From Misgurnus anguillicaudatus (taxonomy: Eukaryota; Chordata; Actinopteri; Cypriniformes; Cobitidae), in NCBI RefSeq assembly GCF_027580225.2, contig NC_073353.2, positions 34,500,501 through 34,564,500 of the forward strand: a DNA stretch of 64,000 nt. Direction: 5' to 3'. How positions within the stretch are numbered: position 1 is the stretch's first letter; each line of letters begins with the position of its first letter. Below the pieces are notes generated by a model. That model had not been told where the DNA came from. It made no database searches and saw only the letters and a program-made list of their open reading frames with translations. Both the position numbers and the translations under genes were made by a program. Positions 25,301-40,300 of the stretch are shown here, in pieces.

Positions 25301-28300
25301 ATACCCAGTCTTATTAAACATTAATGTAATGTAATAGGCCTACTGTATGGAAAACACAACATAAATCACTCAATGATCTCTCTTCTTTAAAGCCACTCTC
25401 ATAAACACCAGCATAGGCTACAACTCCACTAGGAGGCAGTGCGACCAACAAAAACAACATCCTGCTGTTTATAACCAGAAGAAATTACAGAAGTGAACTA
25501 TACTGAGATCTCAAGCTATTCAAAGCAGTTTAGTCACAGCGTGTGCTACTGGATTACGTACTTTATTAGCACTCCTGTAAAAGGCATTGCTCTCCTGTAG
25601 ATCAGACAGACGAGTTATCATCAGACTGAAGATCCGCCGATGCGAGGCTTTCAGTTTCTCACTCTTCTCAGACAAACGCTCAAGGTCCGGGCAATTATTT
25701 ATGGAAAGCAGTTCAGATGCTTCCTGTAGTAGCTTTTCAACCAGCACACCCCAGTCCTAAAAGAGAATTTGAAACCCAATTCATTCATCAGAAAGAATCC
25801 ATATCTGTATGGGGGTCGAATGTTTATGAATGTGTCACAATCCTACCTTGACTTTCTGTTCAAACTCTTTGTATTCCTGAAATAAGTCCTCATTTTCTGA
25901 CAGGGATGAACCCAGCTGATTGTTTTCCAAGAACAAAGCCATCTTTTCGTTAAACCACCTTGTTACCTTGACAAAGCACAGTTATTACATACAGAGATGT
26001 TATAAAATGCGTTATAATATAGGCATTATACTGTACAGATACAGTGGAAAGTCTAACATATTTCTATACTATAAAAAATATTTAATTAAGTAAAATAATA
26101 AATATAAATATTTTATATATAGTAGATATAAAAATAAATATGATGCAATATATGACATATACATATTATGACATTTTAGGGATTTAATATTGTTGATTTG
26201 TAGCAGAATAAATTGCTGTTTTTGTTAAAATATAAAAAATCTTTAATTTAACAGATTTAAAATGTTTATTATGTGAAAGAGTCCTTGGCCTTGAGGGCAG
26301 TAATGGTTTCCAACAGAGCTTGTTTTAAAAGCAAGTGCATATGACCTCTCAGCATGTTAAGTATGTTGGCCAGTTATTTTAGCTCAACATTTTATAAAGA
26401 CTGTCGGTCATCAAAATGTCTTTGCACAGCGAGAGTTTGTGCCAATATACAAATGATAATTTCCACTAACTGCAGCATTATTTAATTACAGAGCTATTCA
26501 ATATATAATAGCAGGTTTTGTGGACTTTGGTGAATTGATTTGGCACTAAACCGTTACTTTTCCTCTAAGATTAGGAGCAGATTTATGCTCATTTTGGAGA
26601 AAGGCCAAAGACACTTGACTGCTGTAATTTTATTCGGTCATCATTTGGAGGGTTTCATCTGCTTGACAATTAACTTCATTTTGATTTGGAAATAAATGAC
26701 AGCTTAACAACATCTTACAATATACTTTTCAGTTATTAGTAAGAAAGTACAGCCAGCACTAACAAACAGTCTAACTTGAATAGCTTGCAAAATAGTGAAC
26801 TTAACATACTTCATTTCACACGAGTCTTAAATAGTATAGTAATATTTGAAGTGCACCTATTTCATTGTTAAAAAACGACGTTATTTTGTGTATTTGGTTT
26901 GCGTGGTTTATGGTTAAAAAACATTATTTTCTAAATACCGTACATTTTTGTAGCTCCAGATTTCCCTTTCCTCCTGAAGCGTACGGATTTGAAAGCTCTG
27001 TGTCCCTGATTTGCCAGCTAATCTGTACGTTGTGATTGGCCTGAATACCTCAGCCGGAAATGTGACGCTCCTTACCATGTTTGAATGATTCCGTCACAAT
27101 GCAATGCTAACAGGAGTTAACTTACAGGCTGTGAGTCCGAAGCGGAATGAATTATGATAATGTCGGTCTTCTCTACATCACCAATCCCAGGAAGTAAACT
27201 GTTGCCTACAATCCGTGTGGTGTTTGTTGTAGTCCAAGAAAAGAGATTTACGTTGGAGACGATAATTTGCATCATCATTTACTTTGGGGTTTGTACCTTT
27301 TGCATATCGTTAACATGTACTACTGTGGGTTTACACCAGATGCGAGTTAAACGATTTGCGCGAGTAGATTACATACAAAGTCAATGCAAAGACGCGATCA
27401 AACGCGTCCTCGCGTGGCGCGATGCGAATGACGCGATATGGGTGGCGCGTTTGCTGTGAAAACACGCGCTATTCCCCTCAATCGTGTCTTCGCCCAAGTT
27501 GAAAATATTTAACTCGAGGGAAAAATTTGCATGACACAAACTTAAATCCCGAGAGTAATCTAGAGCAAGCAACGCGATGCGATTGCACGTTTCGCGTTTG
27601 GTGTAAATCCACAGTAATACACACACACCAAAGTAGATGTTTAATCGTGAATCGGATAATTGGTGCTACTTACACTTAATTCTAAAGGTTATAATAGGAG
27701 CTTTGTTTTACATTTGACTTTTTATGAGAAATAACTTAAAGATAATTATTTTGAGATATTTTGAAATAATTGCATTTTTGTAAAGGACTTTTATTAGAAG
27801 TCAGATTCAGAATGATGATCAAAACATCCACAGAATTGTTATTGTTTTTGGATCAGTGGATGCTTCAGTGTTTTATAAGTTGGGTAAGAGCACCACCTGG
27901 TGGATAATAGCGGAAATGTGGATTGCAGTAAAAACTCCTTATGGCAGGAAAGCATTTTCTCTTAAAGGTGCTCTAAGCGAATTCACAAATTTTAGACCAT
28001 AAAACATTTTATGTTACATACAGCAAACATATCCTCACTATCTGCTTGCTGTCTGACTGCTGATCAAACTGTAAAAATCGCGATCTCTGTAGACAGTCCA
28101 GGCTCCACAAACTTCAATAAAAACACTAGGGCTGCAGCTATCGATTCTTTTTGTAATCGATTAATCTAGCACTGAATCGATCGATTAATCGAGTAATCGG
28201 ATAATTTTTTTGTGTGTTTTTAAACAACCAAAACAAATAATGCATAACGAAAATGACTTGGCTGTAAAATGTGCAAGCATTTGGCTTTTATTTCTAAAAA

Positions 28301-31300
28301 AAAACAGAGGTATTTGGCTCCAAGAAATAAGCCTATTTATTTCAATTTTTTACCCATTTAGTGTTTATAAGTGCTAGTGCCAACAATTAAACACTTTAAT
28401 TTATTAATATGCACAACAGGTTTCATGCTGTAATCTAGCCCTGACATCAAAGTAAATATCTGGTATATGTACATTTCTACACCTGCAGCATTTACCATTA
28501 GGCTTTTAACATATAATATATCATTTCTGGGGTGAGCCTATTTGCTATGGTAACAACCTGTGTGTATGCGCGCACGTGCACTTGTGTTTGTGTGTGTGCA
28601 CGCGTTCTGGGCGTGAGGAAGAGTGACACCCCAGTCAGACGTTCAGTTGCTTCATTGCATTTTGGTACTGCAGAAATACATACATTACTTTTCAATAGAA
28701 CGCTGCATTTGGTTTGCATCACTTGCATTGCGGTGCATTTTAGGTTAAGAATCCGTTCGAAAAATCACAACATCACATCCCGCTGTATACAGTGAATGCA
28801 TGCTAAAATTATTGTTGCGTGGCTACATAAAAGTTTAAGCATATGTGATGCATTGCGCGATCGGTCTGACTCGCGTGAGAGAGAATAACTTCCTAATGCT
28901 AAACTCCAATAAGACAGAGATTATTATTATTGAACAAAAAATGTCAGATTACAAGTTGCCCATATATGATTGCACTGTGGTGCCGTTTTTTGGTACACAC
29001 ACCTGTAGTGCATGCGTGTGTGTCAAGGGGTTCTTTTTTAAACTATACTGTCCTGCAATTGAACGTGAATACGTTTACTACTTAAAAACATCAAAGTTAA
29101 ACATCATATCTAGTCAAACCGCATAACGACATCGCTACAAATACAGTATGGGATTAAAATCAGCGGAAGCTAAGTTACCTTGTTTCATCGACGCTTGGTG
29201 AAACAACAGTGGATGGTTTCAGTTCAGATGCTGAATGTAATGATCGCAAACTTTAGACAGTCTCTCTCTGCCGTTTATGGACATATTCGCTCCGCCATCG
29301 CGCCAACTAAATTAAAAATGTATCACGCGCTATGATGTGCTTCCTGAACATTGAACAACGGTCCGTGTGAATCAGATCTCGGCGCGTGTAGTGCGCGTCA
29401 TAGGAATTTAACGAGGCTTCGAGGCAGAATTTTTGCCTCGAGGAATTTTTTGAATCGAGTAAATCGAGTAACTCGATGAATCGTTTCAGCCCTAAAAAAC
29501 ACAGTGGCCAAACCTACCACCACGAAACATAACAAAGTGTTCCAGCCAATAAACGACAAGAAGGATTTGGGGGAGGGGGTTGAGCGCGTTCATGAAAGCA
29601 CGGAAGGGAGAGGGAGGAGTTAGCTACGCTCCGTTTGTTTGAAAACAGTTCAAACATCAACAAAAAGTGATGACATACAGATTCGCTTAGAGCGCCTTTA
29701 ATTGACAAGATAACTCTTCAAAGGCAGGGAAATAGTTAAGAAGGATCTCTTGACAGAAACCCAATAACACATACATAATTATATTATCAGTGGTGTATAA
29801 AGACCTTACGTGGATGAATCGCCTGCGATTATGAATGCAATATTTTTTCCACCTTGTCAATGAACTACAGCTCTGTGAAGTAAATGCCACTCCATCTGAA
29901 AGCAGCTGATGGCGATATATTACTTATCAAGGAACCGGCTTTACTGACGAGATGCACGTGACAATCGCATGCGATTTATCATGCCGCCCTATTACATAAT
30001 GAACTGTATTGGGTTTTTTTTACCTTAGAATGAACCGTTTTATCTACATATACGCGAGTCCCCTTACATGGAAGTCGCCATTTCGCGCCACCATGTTTCT
30101 ACAGTAGCCCTGAATGGAGAAACTGCTCTTTTTTGTCACTACGTTGTCACAGACAGACAGTGAGGGCATATTTGTCCTGTGGTGGCTACAGTAGCTAAAT
30201 ATGCATTTCGAAAGGTAGGGGGTGAGTTGTGGACAGAGCCGTTGGTTGCAATTCACAGTCTCAACACTAGAAGCAGCTAAAAGTCCCACATTGCACCTGA
30301 CACAATAAACAAAAAGTAACCTACTTCCTCTTCCTGTTGCTTCCATTGGCTAATGTGATGGATCATTTCCCGCTCATGCTGTTGTTGTCTCATATGAAGA
30401 TCCACTTGTCTGCGCCTATCCTGCAGAATCTCCATTAAACCTTCAACCTTTCCAACGCTGTTCCAGGCCCCATGAGAAGCTTTACCATACCGCAGGGCTT
30501 GTTCAGATCGAAAGTCCTTTATAAACTCCAGCAGCTCACGACTTTTATTCAATACCAGCATTGACTTCTCCAGCATTCCTGGGGACAGGGCACAGAACAC
30601 AAATATGCTGGTGCTTTTGTTCTACATTGTGTTAAATATAACAAAAAACTGTATTGACACATATTTGAAAGAGTTCATGATGTGAACCTGGACAAATTTG
30701 AGAATATCCTGACCATAAGTTATCTGCATAGCGTTTTATCACACTGCCATGTCAAAGTAAACTGTTAAAACTAAAGGTGGTACATAATGCCATAGAAGAA
30801 CCATTTTTAATGTATGGTTCCATAAGGAACATTTAATATCCAAAGAATTGTTCTGTTGAAAAAATCTTTAGACTTTAAAAAGTTAAGAAAGAAATGCTTT
30901 TTCCAAGCACCTTTGACTAAATGATTCATATGGTTCATATTGGAGAAATCAAAAATGGTTCTTTTATGGCATCACTGCGAGAAACCTTCTGTAGCACCTT
31001 TATTTTTAAGAGTGTACCAGCAACACAGAAACAATGACTTTCTTACTAAGTATTTTTGTCTTGTTTTCAGAAAAATATCTAAAAATTCTTAAATTAAGAT
31101 GTATTTTCTTGATAGGCAAAATGACCTAGGAAAATAAGTCTAGTTTTTAGACAAAAAATATAAACTTGAAGTAAATTAGTGCTTAAAACAGGCAAAAAAT
31201 TGCCAATGGAATAAGAAAATTTTTCTTAAAATAAATGTACTTTTTTATAAACAGTTAATTCAAGAATTTTTTTCTTATTCCATTGGCAGATATTTGTGCT

Positions 31301-34300
31301 TGTTTTAAGCACAAATACGCTTAAATTTGATATTTTTGGTCTAAAAACTAGACTTATTTTCCTAGGTCATTTTGCTCATCAAAAAAGACATCTTAATTTA
31401 CTGAAACAAGACAAAAATACTAAGTAAGAAAGTCATGTTTTGCTGTGTAAAGGTACAAATGTTGTCACTGCACACTTCAAATAATGATTTTCAAGAAGAC
31501 ACTTTCTTAGTATTTTTGTCTTGTTTTCATTTAAAATATCTAAAAAATTCTTAAATCAAGATGTAAGAAATTCATTTTTTTGCAGTGTGGGATGGTACCT
31601 TTGTAAAAGGTCCTAATGTACAATTTTTTGTACAGATACGTACCTTTGAGGTACCAATATACACCTTTTAGGTACAAAAGTGTACTTTTTGAAATGTACT
31701 GCCCTGATTATGCCAAGTGAGAGATGTCCTTATATGGTGTTGACCCAAGGACAGCATTTCTGTAAATAAAACCTAAACCCACCTAAACCACAAACACCCT
31801 AAAATCAGAGGGAAGTAGGTAAAAAAACAATGGTCTAGTAACACTAATCCTGGTTGTAAGCTTAAAAGCTTATTTCTGAAATCTGATTGGTTGATTGAAA
31901 TGTTGTCCCAGGGTCAACATAATGTTGCTCTGAGGACATCAACCACTTTACCTTCTTGTACCTTCTTGTACCTTTTTTCTGAGAGTGATAATAATGCTTA
32001 AAATGTCATAGGTTTGATTTTATCACATGTTATCAGTTTGTGTATAGAGTACCTTGAATGCACTGCTTTGGATATTTTAACGTAAAGCTCCTACCTCTTC
32101 TAATAGTACTGTATCTCTGAAGCTTTTCATCCATGTTGTCTGCTGTGGTTTGCCCTTCATCAACACTCTGAAAGTCCTCAGCTTCATCGATCTTGATGGC
32201 AAACTGTAAATCGACAAAGTGTAGTGGTGTAATGCAAATTTGTTACATTTTTGAGGAGCATTCTGATCAATTAAGTCATACGTCAAAACACGAAACGTCT
32301 ATGTATTTTGGGTTCATTTTTGCAGTTATTATCATATTGTCAAGTTTCATCCGTTCAACATCTGCAAGGAAACACAGTGTATGTACGTTATATAACAGCC
32401 TTCTGATGAATGATGTTACACAAAAGATAGCAGCAACCTTCATCAGATAAATACAGCTGAATCTACTGTACACACATCATCATAGCGATTATTTAACAGG
32501 AAACATGTCTGTTAAAACAAATATTGTTTTCAAATCAAACATGAAAAGTTTAAGCAACATGTCGTGAATGAACTAGTGAATGAAATCATAAACTTTCTAA
32601 CTGAAGGATGAATTGGTAATATCAGGAATACTGTAATGTGACAGATTTACCCTTCATATCAGAGGAAACAGCTGTTAATCTTCAAACAACATATAAAGTA
32701 CAAATATACAACACTGTTTGCTCAGTCAGTATTCAATTGCACTGCGCTTCCCGACTTTAAAGCTGTGAAAACAAAAACCAACCATTGTGTGTCTAAAGTG
32801 CGACAGATCAAAGTAACCATGATTTGTTAATATTGCAAAATATTTTTAGAAACGCACTGGCATTTATTCATTACAGTATTCATATATTGTTATAGAATGA
32901 ATGTTGAAAAACATTGCAACTTGTCAACGATGGCGTTTCAAATTTTTACCACTGTATTTAATTTATTTCCCGCCAGCCTTTTTTTTTTTTTTGAAAAGTT
33001 GCCCGCCAGCATTTTTTTATGATTTTCACAAAAGATTTACAAAATGCCTTCCAGTAAAATATTTGTCTAAAAATATGTAAACACACAAATAAAAATGAAA
33101 AAAAAAATCACAATTTTTTAGCCTGGGTTTCCCCATGCTGCCTTGCGCGCAAATTTATTTAGGCTGCAGGTCTAGCATGGAAACCATGGACCTATTTTCC
33201 CCTTGAAATAGGGAACCAATCACAGAACAGGGAGGGGGCAGCAAGACGATGATGATGTCTATGCGACACACCGAAGCAGTTTTGTTTATCCAACACGGCA
33301 GCAGACGTGAAGTTACTTTTCGATGCAGCCTTAGATAGTGTACTAAGTAGTTTTGAACACAAGTTTATTAAAAAAGAGCATCTTTTGGTGTTAAACACTT
33401 TCATATCCTAGAAGGATGTTTGGATATGGCAAGACATGATAGCCACAGAGTTTTATAGGACCAACCTGCTAGGCATTGTCGTCAACGAAGTACAATTAAC
33501 TTATAAATTGTAAGTGCTAATATTAAAATCATTGTCATTATGCCTGTAGCCTACCTACTGTGTTTGTCACAGTGCCACCAAGTTGTGTTGCTTTTCAATA
33601 TCAATATACAGCTACCGGTTTAGTTGCATAGATTTCAGCTGTGTGCACATGTACCCGATAAAAGTTGTTGACGCTTTAAGTTATGTCGCTCTACATACGT
33701 CATCTGGTATAATTGAAACGATTGGCTATGAGCTACGTACAGACGCATTTGATAGACATTCGTAGCGCCCAATACTCCGCTTTGGGCATTCGTAAACCAC
33801 GCCTCAAATACGAGAAAATGAGCATGTGGTTCCCAGACCACATCTCATTCTCTATGACAGTGGTTCTTAAACTGGGGGCCGCGAGATGGTGCCAGGGGGG
33901 CCCCAGTTTTATGACATTTTATAAAATACATTCATTTATCATGAATTCTGTGTGATTAAACCTAAAAAAATAAGGCTACTAACCAACAGCACTACTTTGT
34001 ATAATTTAATATGTTTTGTCTTATTAAAATGTTACGTTTTAGAGCAATTTTATTATAAAAAAAAAAAAATTGGGTGGCCGCGAATGAAAGGAACCTTATA
34101 CAAAGGGGGCCGCACGCTGAAAAAGTTTGAGAATCACTGCTCTATGAGACTGGTCTGATGTTAGCCAGGTTACAATTTTTTAGCAAAAAGCTGAAATAAT
34201 TGCATTTTTGTGATGGAATTTTGTTAGAGATCAGATTCAGAACGATTATCAAAACATACACGGAGTGTAAAATTAATAGATAGCCATCTAGTGGATAATC

Positions 34301-37300
34301 ACGGTATTACAGATAACCATAAAAATTCATCAGAAACACATTTTTCATGCAAATGTTTTCTCTTAATTGACGAGATAATACATCAATGGCGGGAAAAGAG
34401 TTAATTGTTAATTGACTTTCCTGAAATGTGGATCTGTGTCTAACACTTTCCAAAGCTTCATGATCATATTCTTACACTATCACTGAGCCCTCTGTAATAC
34501 AAACTGAAAAGCAGATCATTGTTGTTCAATAGCCAGCTGTATTATCATCTCTTGTCTGTTACCTCCAGTGCACATTCAAAGAAATGGCAAGCCAATATCA
34601 GCAGAGATCTCCTCTTCTCCAGATGGGTCACCAGTGTCTTCCACGCCTCACTGAGAGAGACAGCCATGGCCTCATACACCGCCTCCTCTCCCGGCTTTTC
34701 CTTTGCTGTTTTATCAGCCTTCTCCAGCAGAGCCAACACTCCTCCTTCATGTTTCTGACAAACAAATGCTCAGATGTTTCTATATTTAATGATTAGACAA
34801 CACATAACATTTGTCTTGGAAAGTCTTGAAAAAAATTGAAAGACCTGTCTGCTTGTACAGGATGCATGTAAGTAAATTAAAGGGATGGACAGGTATATTA
34901 GTCTGAGCTAACAAGAATTTGTACGCATTTTACAAGTTGGCGAATTACTATGAATTCGCACAAAGTGAATCGTACCAAAACATATAATAAAAAAAAGCAA
35001 TAACAATGTACGAATGTGGTCGTACGAACTAAAACAAATTAGCCACTTTGTAAAATATTGCCATAAGATACCGTTAGAGATATCGGTCTATAATCGTTAT
35101 CAGCAGATAAAAGCATTTTTTCACTATTGCATATCGGCAGATTGTTTAGTTATTTTTCACTTTCAGTTTGAATGCTCTGCACTACTAGGATTTCCGAACA
35201 CGGAACATAGATGGTTTCATCCTATCCAGTCTCACAAAAATATGTACTGAACTGCTTTTTCCTATTTTCAAACCATTGTTGCTTCAGTTTAGGGTTAGAT
35301 TTGATGTTTGCATTAAGATGTCACTAAGTATCGGTTTATACTATTTTTTTCTGATTTATTTTTTATATTTTCTAAATTTTAAAAAATTGTCGCCTTGAGT
35401 TAGGGTTAGAGTTGGGTTTGGGTAAGGATGTCATTTTATGTAAATCTAACCTTAAACCAAAGCGACAATAGTAAGAAAATAGGATAAAACAGTTGAGTAA
35501 CCAATACGTGACAATGACACATAAACAGAAATTCGTGTTACGATTACGAAAAAACGCGGAAATTCGTGACAGTATCACGAAAAAGAATTAAAAAATTATA
35601 CTATAGGTTACTGGGTGGTTTAATCGGACACACCTTTACTTCTGGTCTCTGTTTGTTTAAAGGTCTGACTGACTAGTATCTAAACTGAACTCTGAAACAA
35701 AATAAATAACATCGAAAATAACAAATGTTTTGGTTTCCTAAAGACAAGGGGAGACAGCGATCATGGATCAATGCTATGTGAAGGGAGGTTTGGCAATCAT
35801 TTTGTAGTTAACATTGTATACATTATAGTACCATTTTACGCAGTAACGTTAGGCCAGTGTCGTTTTTCATACGCTTTAGCTATGAAATATGAACTACGGT
35901 AATCTACTTGTTGTTTATTTAGCTTGTTATCAGAAATAAACTATTGTTAAAAAGCACCTATTTCATTGCTAAAAAACAAGGTTATTTTGTGTATTTGGTA
36001 TAATACAATGTGTTTGTGTGGTTTATGGTTAAAAAACACAATTTTGTATAGGTACCTCACTACTAAATTATAAAACATTCTTTAAACATATAGCAAAATC
36101 TATAAAACATTTAGAAACATTTGCTTGTGTGGCATATATAAATATTAAGACAGGTATTTTGATATAAAGTTATTCAAATAAGACAAAACTTTTAGGGGCG
36201 GTTTCCCGGACAGGGATTAGACTAGTCCTCCTGAACTAAATTTTTTTTAAAGGTCACGTTCTTTCTGATCCCATTTTTAAACCCTAGTTAGTGTGTAATG
36301 TTGCTATAATAACAATACCTGTAAAATGATAAAGCTCAAAGTTCACTGCCAGACGATGTATTTTCGATATAAGTATTTATCCTTGTTCTGTGATGTGACA
36401 TGTAGACAAAAACATTTTGTTTGGGTCTGTAATGCCTTAGAAGCTACCTAAAAACCTCTCTCAGATAGCTCTATTAGGGTGGGGGATTTCAAACAAGTGG
36501 TTTTGCACCTATTTGGCTCCCCCTACTGGCTTAACTTGCAATCTCATTACTGATTGGCTGACTTTGCTGCCACTCAAAAAATGTAGCCAATTATTTTAAA
36601 GTGGAGGGGCAGTGAGATGCCTGTGATGTCATAAGCATCAGTTTTTCAGATTGGGCTGTTTTCTGGCTGACATTTCTAAAAGAGGAATTTCTATGAGACT
36701 GAGATCTTTAGCATGTTTAGCATTTTTTGTATGTTTGTGAATGTGGGTAGACTACCATTATTCAACAAAGACAAGGTAAAAATGGTTTTTCATTCTCTGT
36801 CCCCTTTAACAGAATTCGCCTAAAAACAGCCTACAGCGAACGGCCGGTTTGGACTACAGTCCTCTGCTTTAATGACGTCACTAGAACAGTTTTTTGACTA
36901 AACTCCACCCACAGGAATACATCAGTCACCAGATAAGTTACCGGCAAGCTAAGCTGCTATCGAATCACAACACACTAAACAAACTACACAATCAGAACTC
37001 GACACATATTTCTAAAGGATGGACTTCATAGAACAAGGAAGACATCAGACCGTTTTTAGGACAGTGAAAACAGCGCTATAGAGATAAGTAAATTGTGTGA
37101 AAAATACCAAGTTTTTTATACGTGAAACATGAACACGTTATATTGTGCACTGTAAACACAATCAAAGCTTTAAAAAAACAAAAAGGACGGGACCTTTAAG
37201 AGCTGTCCAAACTGAAAACAATGTGCACTGACATCAGTACGATTTGTTTTGCCTCAAAATGTACACAAGTAATGTTTTTAGTAAGGCATGCTTGTTAAAA

Positions 37301-40300
37301 CTAGTTATATTTCCAAATTAAACTAAGGCCTAGGTTTAATATAATCCCTGCCCGGGAAACCACCCCTAAGATTTTACTGTAAAACATTTTCTCTCTATTT
37401 TAAGACCATAACATCAATTCTTATCCACAAATCTTAACGTGAATCATGCCAACTACACAAGACACTAAAATAATATAAGACACTAACACATAAAACCACT
37501 CGGAGTATACAACTAAAAGCATATTTACTTTATATCGAGCGACAGGGTATAGTCTACATTTTATCTGTTCTCTGGGCATTGAACTCATGACCTTGATGTT
37601 GCAAATGCAATCCTCTACAACAGTGGTTCTCAAACTGGGGTCCGGGGCCCCCAGGGGGGCCGCGAGATGGTGCCAGGGGGGCCCCAGTTTTATGACATTT
37701 AATAAAGTACATTAATTTATCATGAATTCTGTGACATTAAACCTAAAAAAAATAAGGCAGCATTACTTTGTATAATTTAATGTTTTGTTTAATTAAAATG
37801 TGAAGTTTTAGAACTGTTTTTCTCATAAATTTTCTTTTGGGGGGCCACGAAGGAATGCACCGTACACAAAGGGGGCCCCACGCTGAAAAAGTTTGAGAAC
37901 CACTGCTCTACAAGTTCAGTTAAGGATATGTTAATGCAATCCTCTATACAAACTGCAGTTCAGGATTTGTCGAGACCAAAAATCTAGACATTACCTTCAG
38001 TTTAGTTAGAAGCTGCTCGTGTTCCTGTAGAAGTTTTTCTGTCTCATCCTTGTTGTCTCCAATCTCCAGGAGGTTGGGTTGTGCTTCAGTCAACTGTAGT
38101 TGCAGCAATTCTCCACACTTCAATGAAACCAAAAACCAAAGACATGGTAATGTACAATGATGCTGCATACACAAGTCTCAAGTGCATCTCACAACACTAG
38201 AAGTGTCCTATGGTTTAGGCAAGAAACGCTTTGATTTCAATGTAAAATGCCAGAGTGTGTTCTCATCAGATTTATTGCTAGCCTTAATGCAGACTTTGGC
38301 ATTCAAACTGTGCCGATCCCCAAATCGTATAGCAATTTGCAAGTACTACACGAGCCATTCTGAGATTGAGTGCAATGTTAAAAGCTGCCGCAGCTGTCGC
38401 TGCATGTCTCGTTTGTTAAACAAATGCAAAAAATACAGTTTAAGGTATGCGGACTGATTGCTGACTAATTATCTTCACTGTATATTTTAAGATTGTGCAC
38501 AGTGTTTATGCAGGCATGCGGTACCCTTTAATACCAGCATGCTTATTGTTGAAAAATCTGAAATTACTCCCGGTGACTCTGCGTCAAACCCATGCTGTTT
38601 ATTTGTCATTGGAACAAGAAGAAATTGTGATGAATTTTCCTTGCTTTCCATAAAACAGATTATAGTGTCCATGGAGTCCAGATCCAAACAGTACAGGAAC
38701 ACTACAGCTTTTGTTTCACTAACACATCAGATAACAACAGGATTAGACTGTTGCTAGACAGGGAAACGACAAGATCCAGAGGATAATCATGAATAATTCA
38801 AGCCATCAGGAGGATGGATGCTCACATAGCTCAGTGTTTTTTCTCACAGGTTTTTGTCCCCCACTACATTATTAGGCATTTTTTAAAATTCACATTTCAT
38901 ACAATTTTTTAATAGTAAAACTAAAATGTGAGAGCTTTTTTCAATTTTACAGTTTTTGTAACACATGCTGGGTTGTTTTAACATAAAATGCTGGGTTGTT
39001 TTAACCCATTGTTGGGTCAAATATAAACATTTTCTGGGTTAATTTAACACAACGGCTGGGTTCGTTTATTTTTTGACTCAATGCTGGGATGAAATTAACC
39101 CAGCATTAATTTTCGGCGAAATTACCGGCGGTCTTGTGCGTGCAAAAAAACGCCGGAAAACAGGTCAATCTCAACATAGCACTGTGACGTTACAGTCGTG
39201 ATGTACGCCCCAACATTAAATTACACATTAAATTAATTACAATGTTGTTATAAACAATGAGTTAGTGCTATCTGCTACACTCTAAAAAAATAAGTGCTAA
39301 ATAGCACTAAAAGCTTGTAATCATAGGGGAACCATTTTTAGTACTATATTGCACCTATAAAGGCAACCTGATCTCACGGAAAGTCGTGTTATAGTCACAC
39401 AAAATTTGATCAATTTATTCATGTCCATGGCACGAAAATCTGCTTTTTTACGTGCCTTGAGCATGAATGCCTTTTTCGTGACACTCGTGTCTTTCGTGTC
39501 CATGGCATGACTTTCTTTTTCGTATCATTTTACAGTATGTATTGTCCCCCCCCCCATTTTTAAATCATTGTCGCTTGGGGTTGGGGTTAGATTTGGGGTT
39601 TGGGTTAGGATGTCTAAAAATGTAACAGAAAATGATTCTAACAATGGTAAGAAAATAGAAAAAAATATGAGAAAACAATACATAAAATGAAACGAAATGA
39701 AAAAGAAAGTTGTGCAATGCAAACGAAAAACTATTTATAGAAATTTGTGCATGTGTCACGAAAAAGGCATTCATGCTCAAGGCACAAAAAAGCTGGATTA
39801 CGTGCCATGGACACAAATAAATTGATACAATTTTGTGACTATATCACGACTTTCCGTGAGATCAGTCTGTATAAAGCACCTTTGAAGAACCATCCGGGGG
39901 TGATATAGCACCTCTATAGCACCAGATATGGTTCTATACAGCACAATATGGTTCTACACAGGTACTACATAGGTGCTATGGCACTTAATGTGGTTTCCAC
40001 TTTTAGTGCTTTTTAGCACAGTTTGTTTTTAGAGTTTAGTGTTTAGGCTGAATTTCAACTATTGACGTTACAGAAAAATAACACAAACTTGCCACTCAGA
40101 CACATCCATTAACAATCCTAAATAATTGATTAGTCCTCAAATTCTGTATCTTCGTCTACTACTGGCTTAAACATAAGATCTGTTTGCACACACACAGAGC
40201 TACTGAACTGAACTGCTCTGAGAAACAGCCAATCAGAGCAGAGCTCAACATTATTATTCATGACCCTTTCAAATAAAATAATAATAGACCATTTCATTCT

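Larger units (their letters stand above)
27755..29735. mobile_element. CTCTTTCCCCGCC-family MITE, left-truncated and split
   Basis: 27755-27961 and 29702-29735 are the two halves of a copy whose right end GGCAGGGAAATAG abuts TTAA (29736-29739). The rest is the insertion 27966-29697. Confidence 0.65.
32962..34400. mobile_element. CTCTTTCCCCGCC-family piggyBac-like MITE, interrupted
   Basis: TTAA at 32958-32961 and 34401-34404; TTTATTTCCCGCC left, GGCGGGAAAAGAG right. Split by 33119-34172. Confidence 0.75.
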
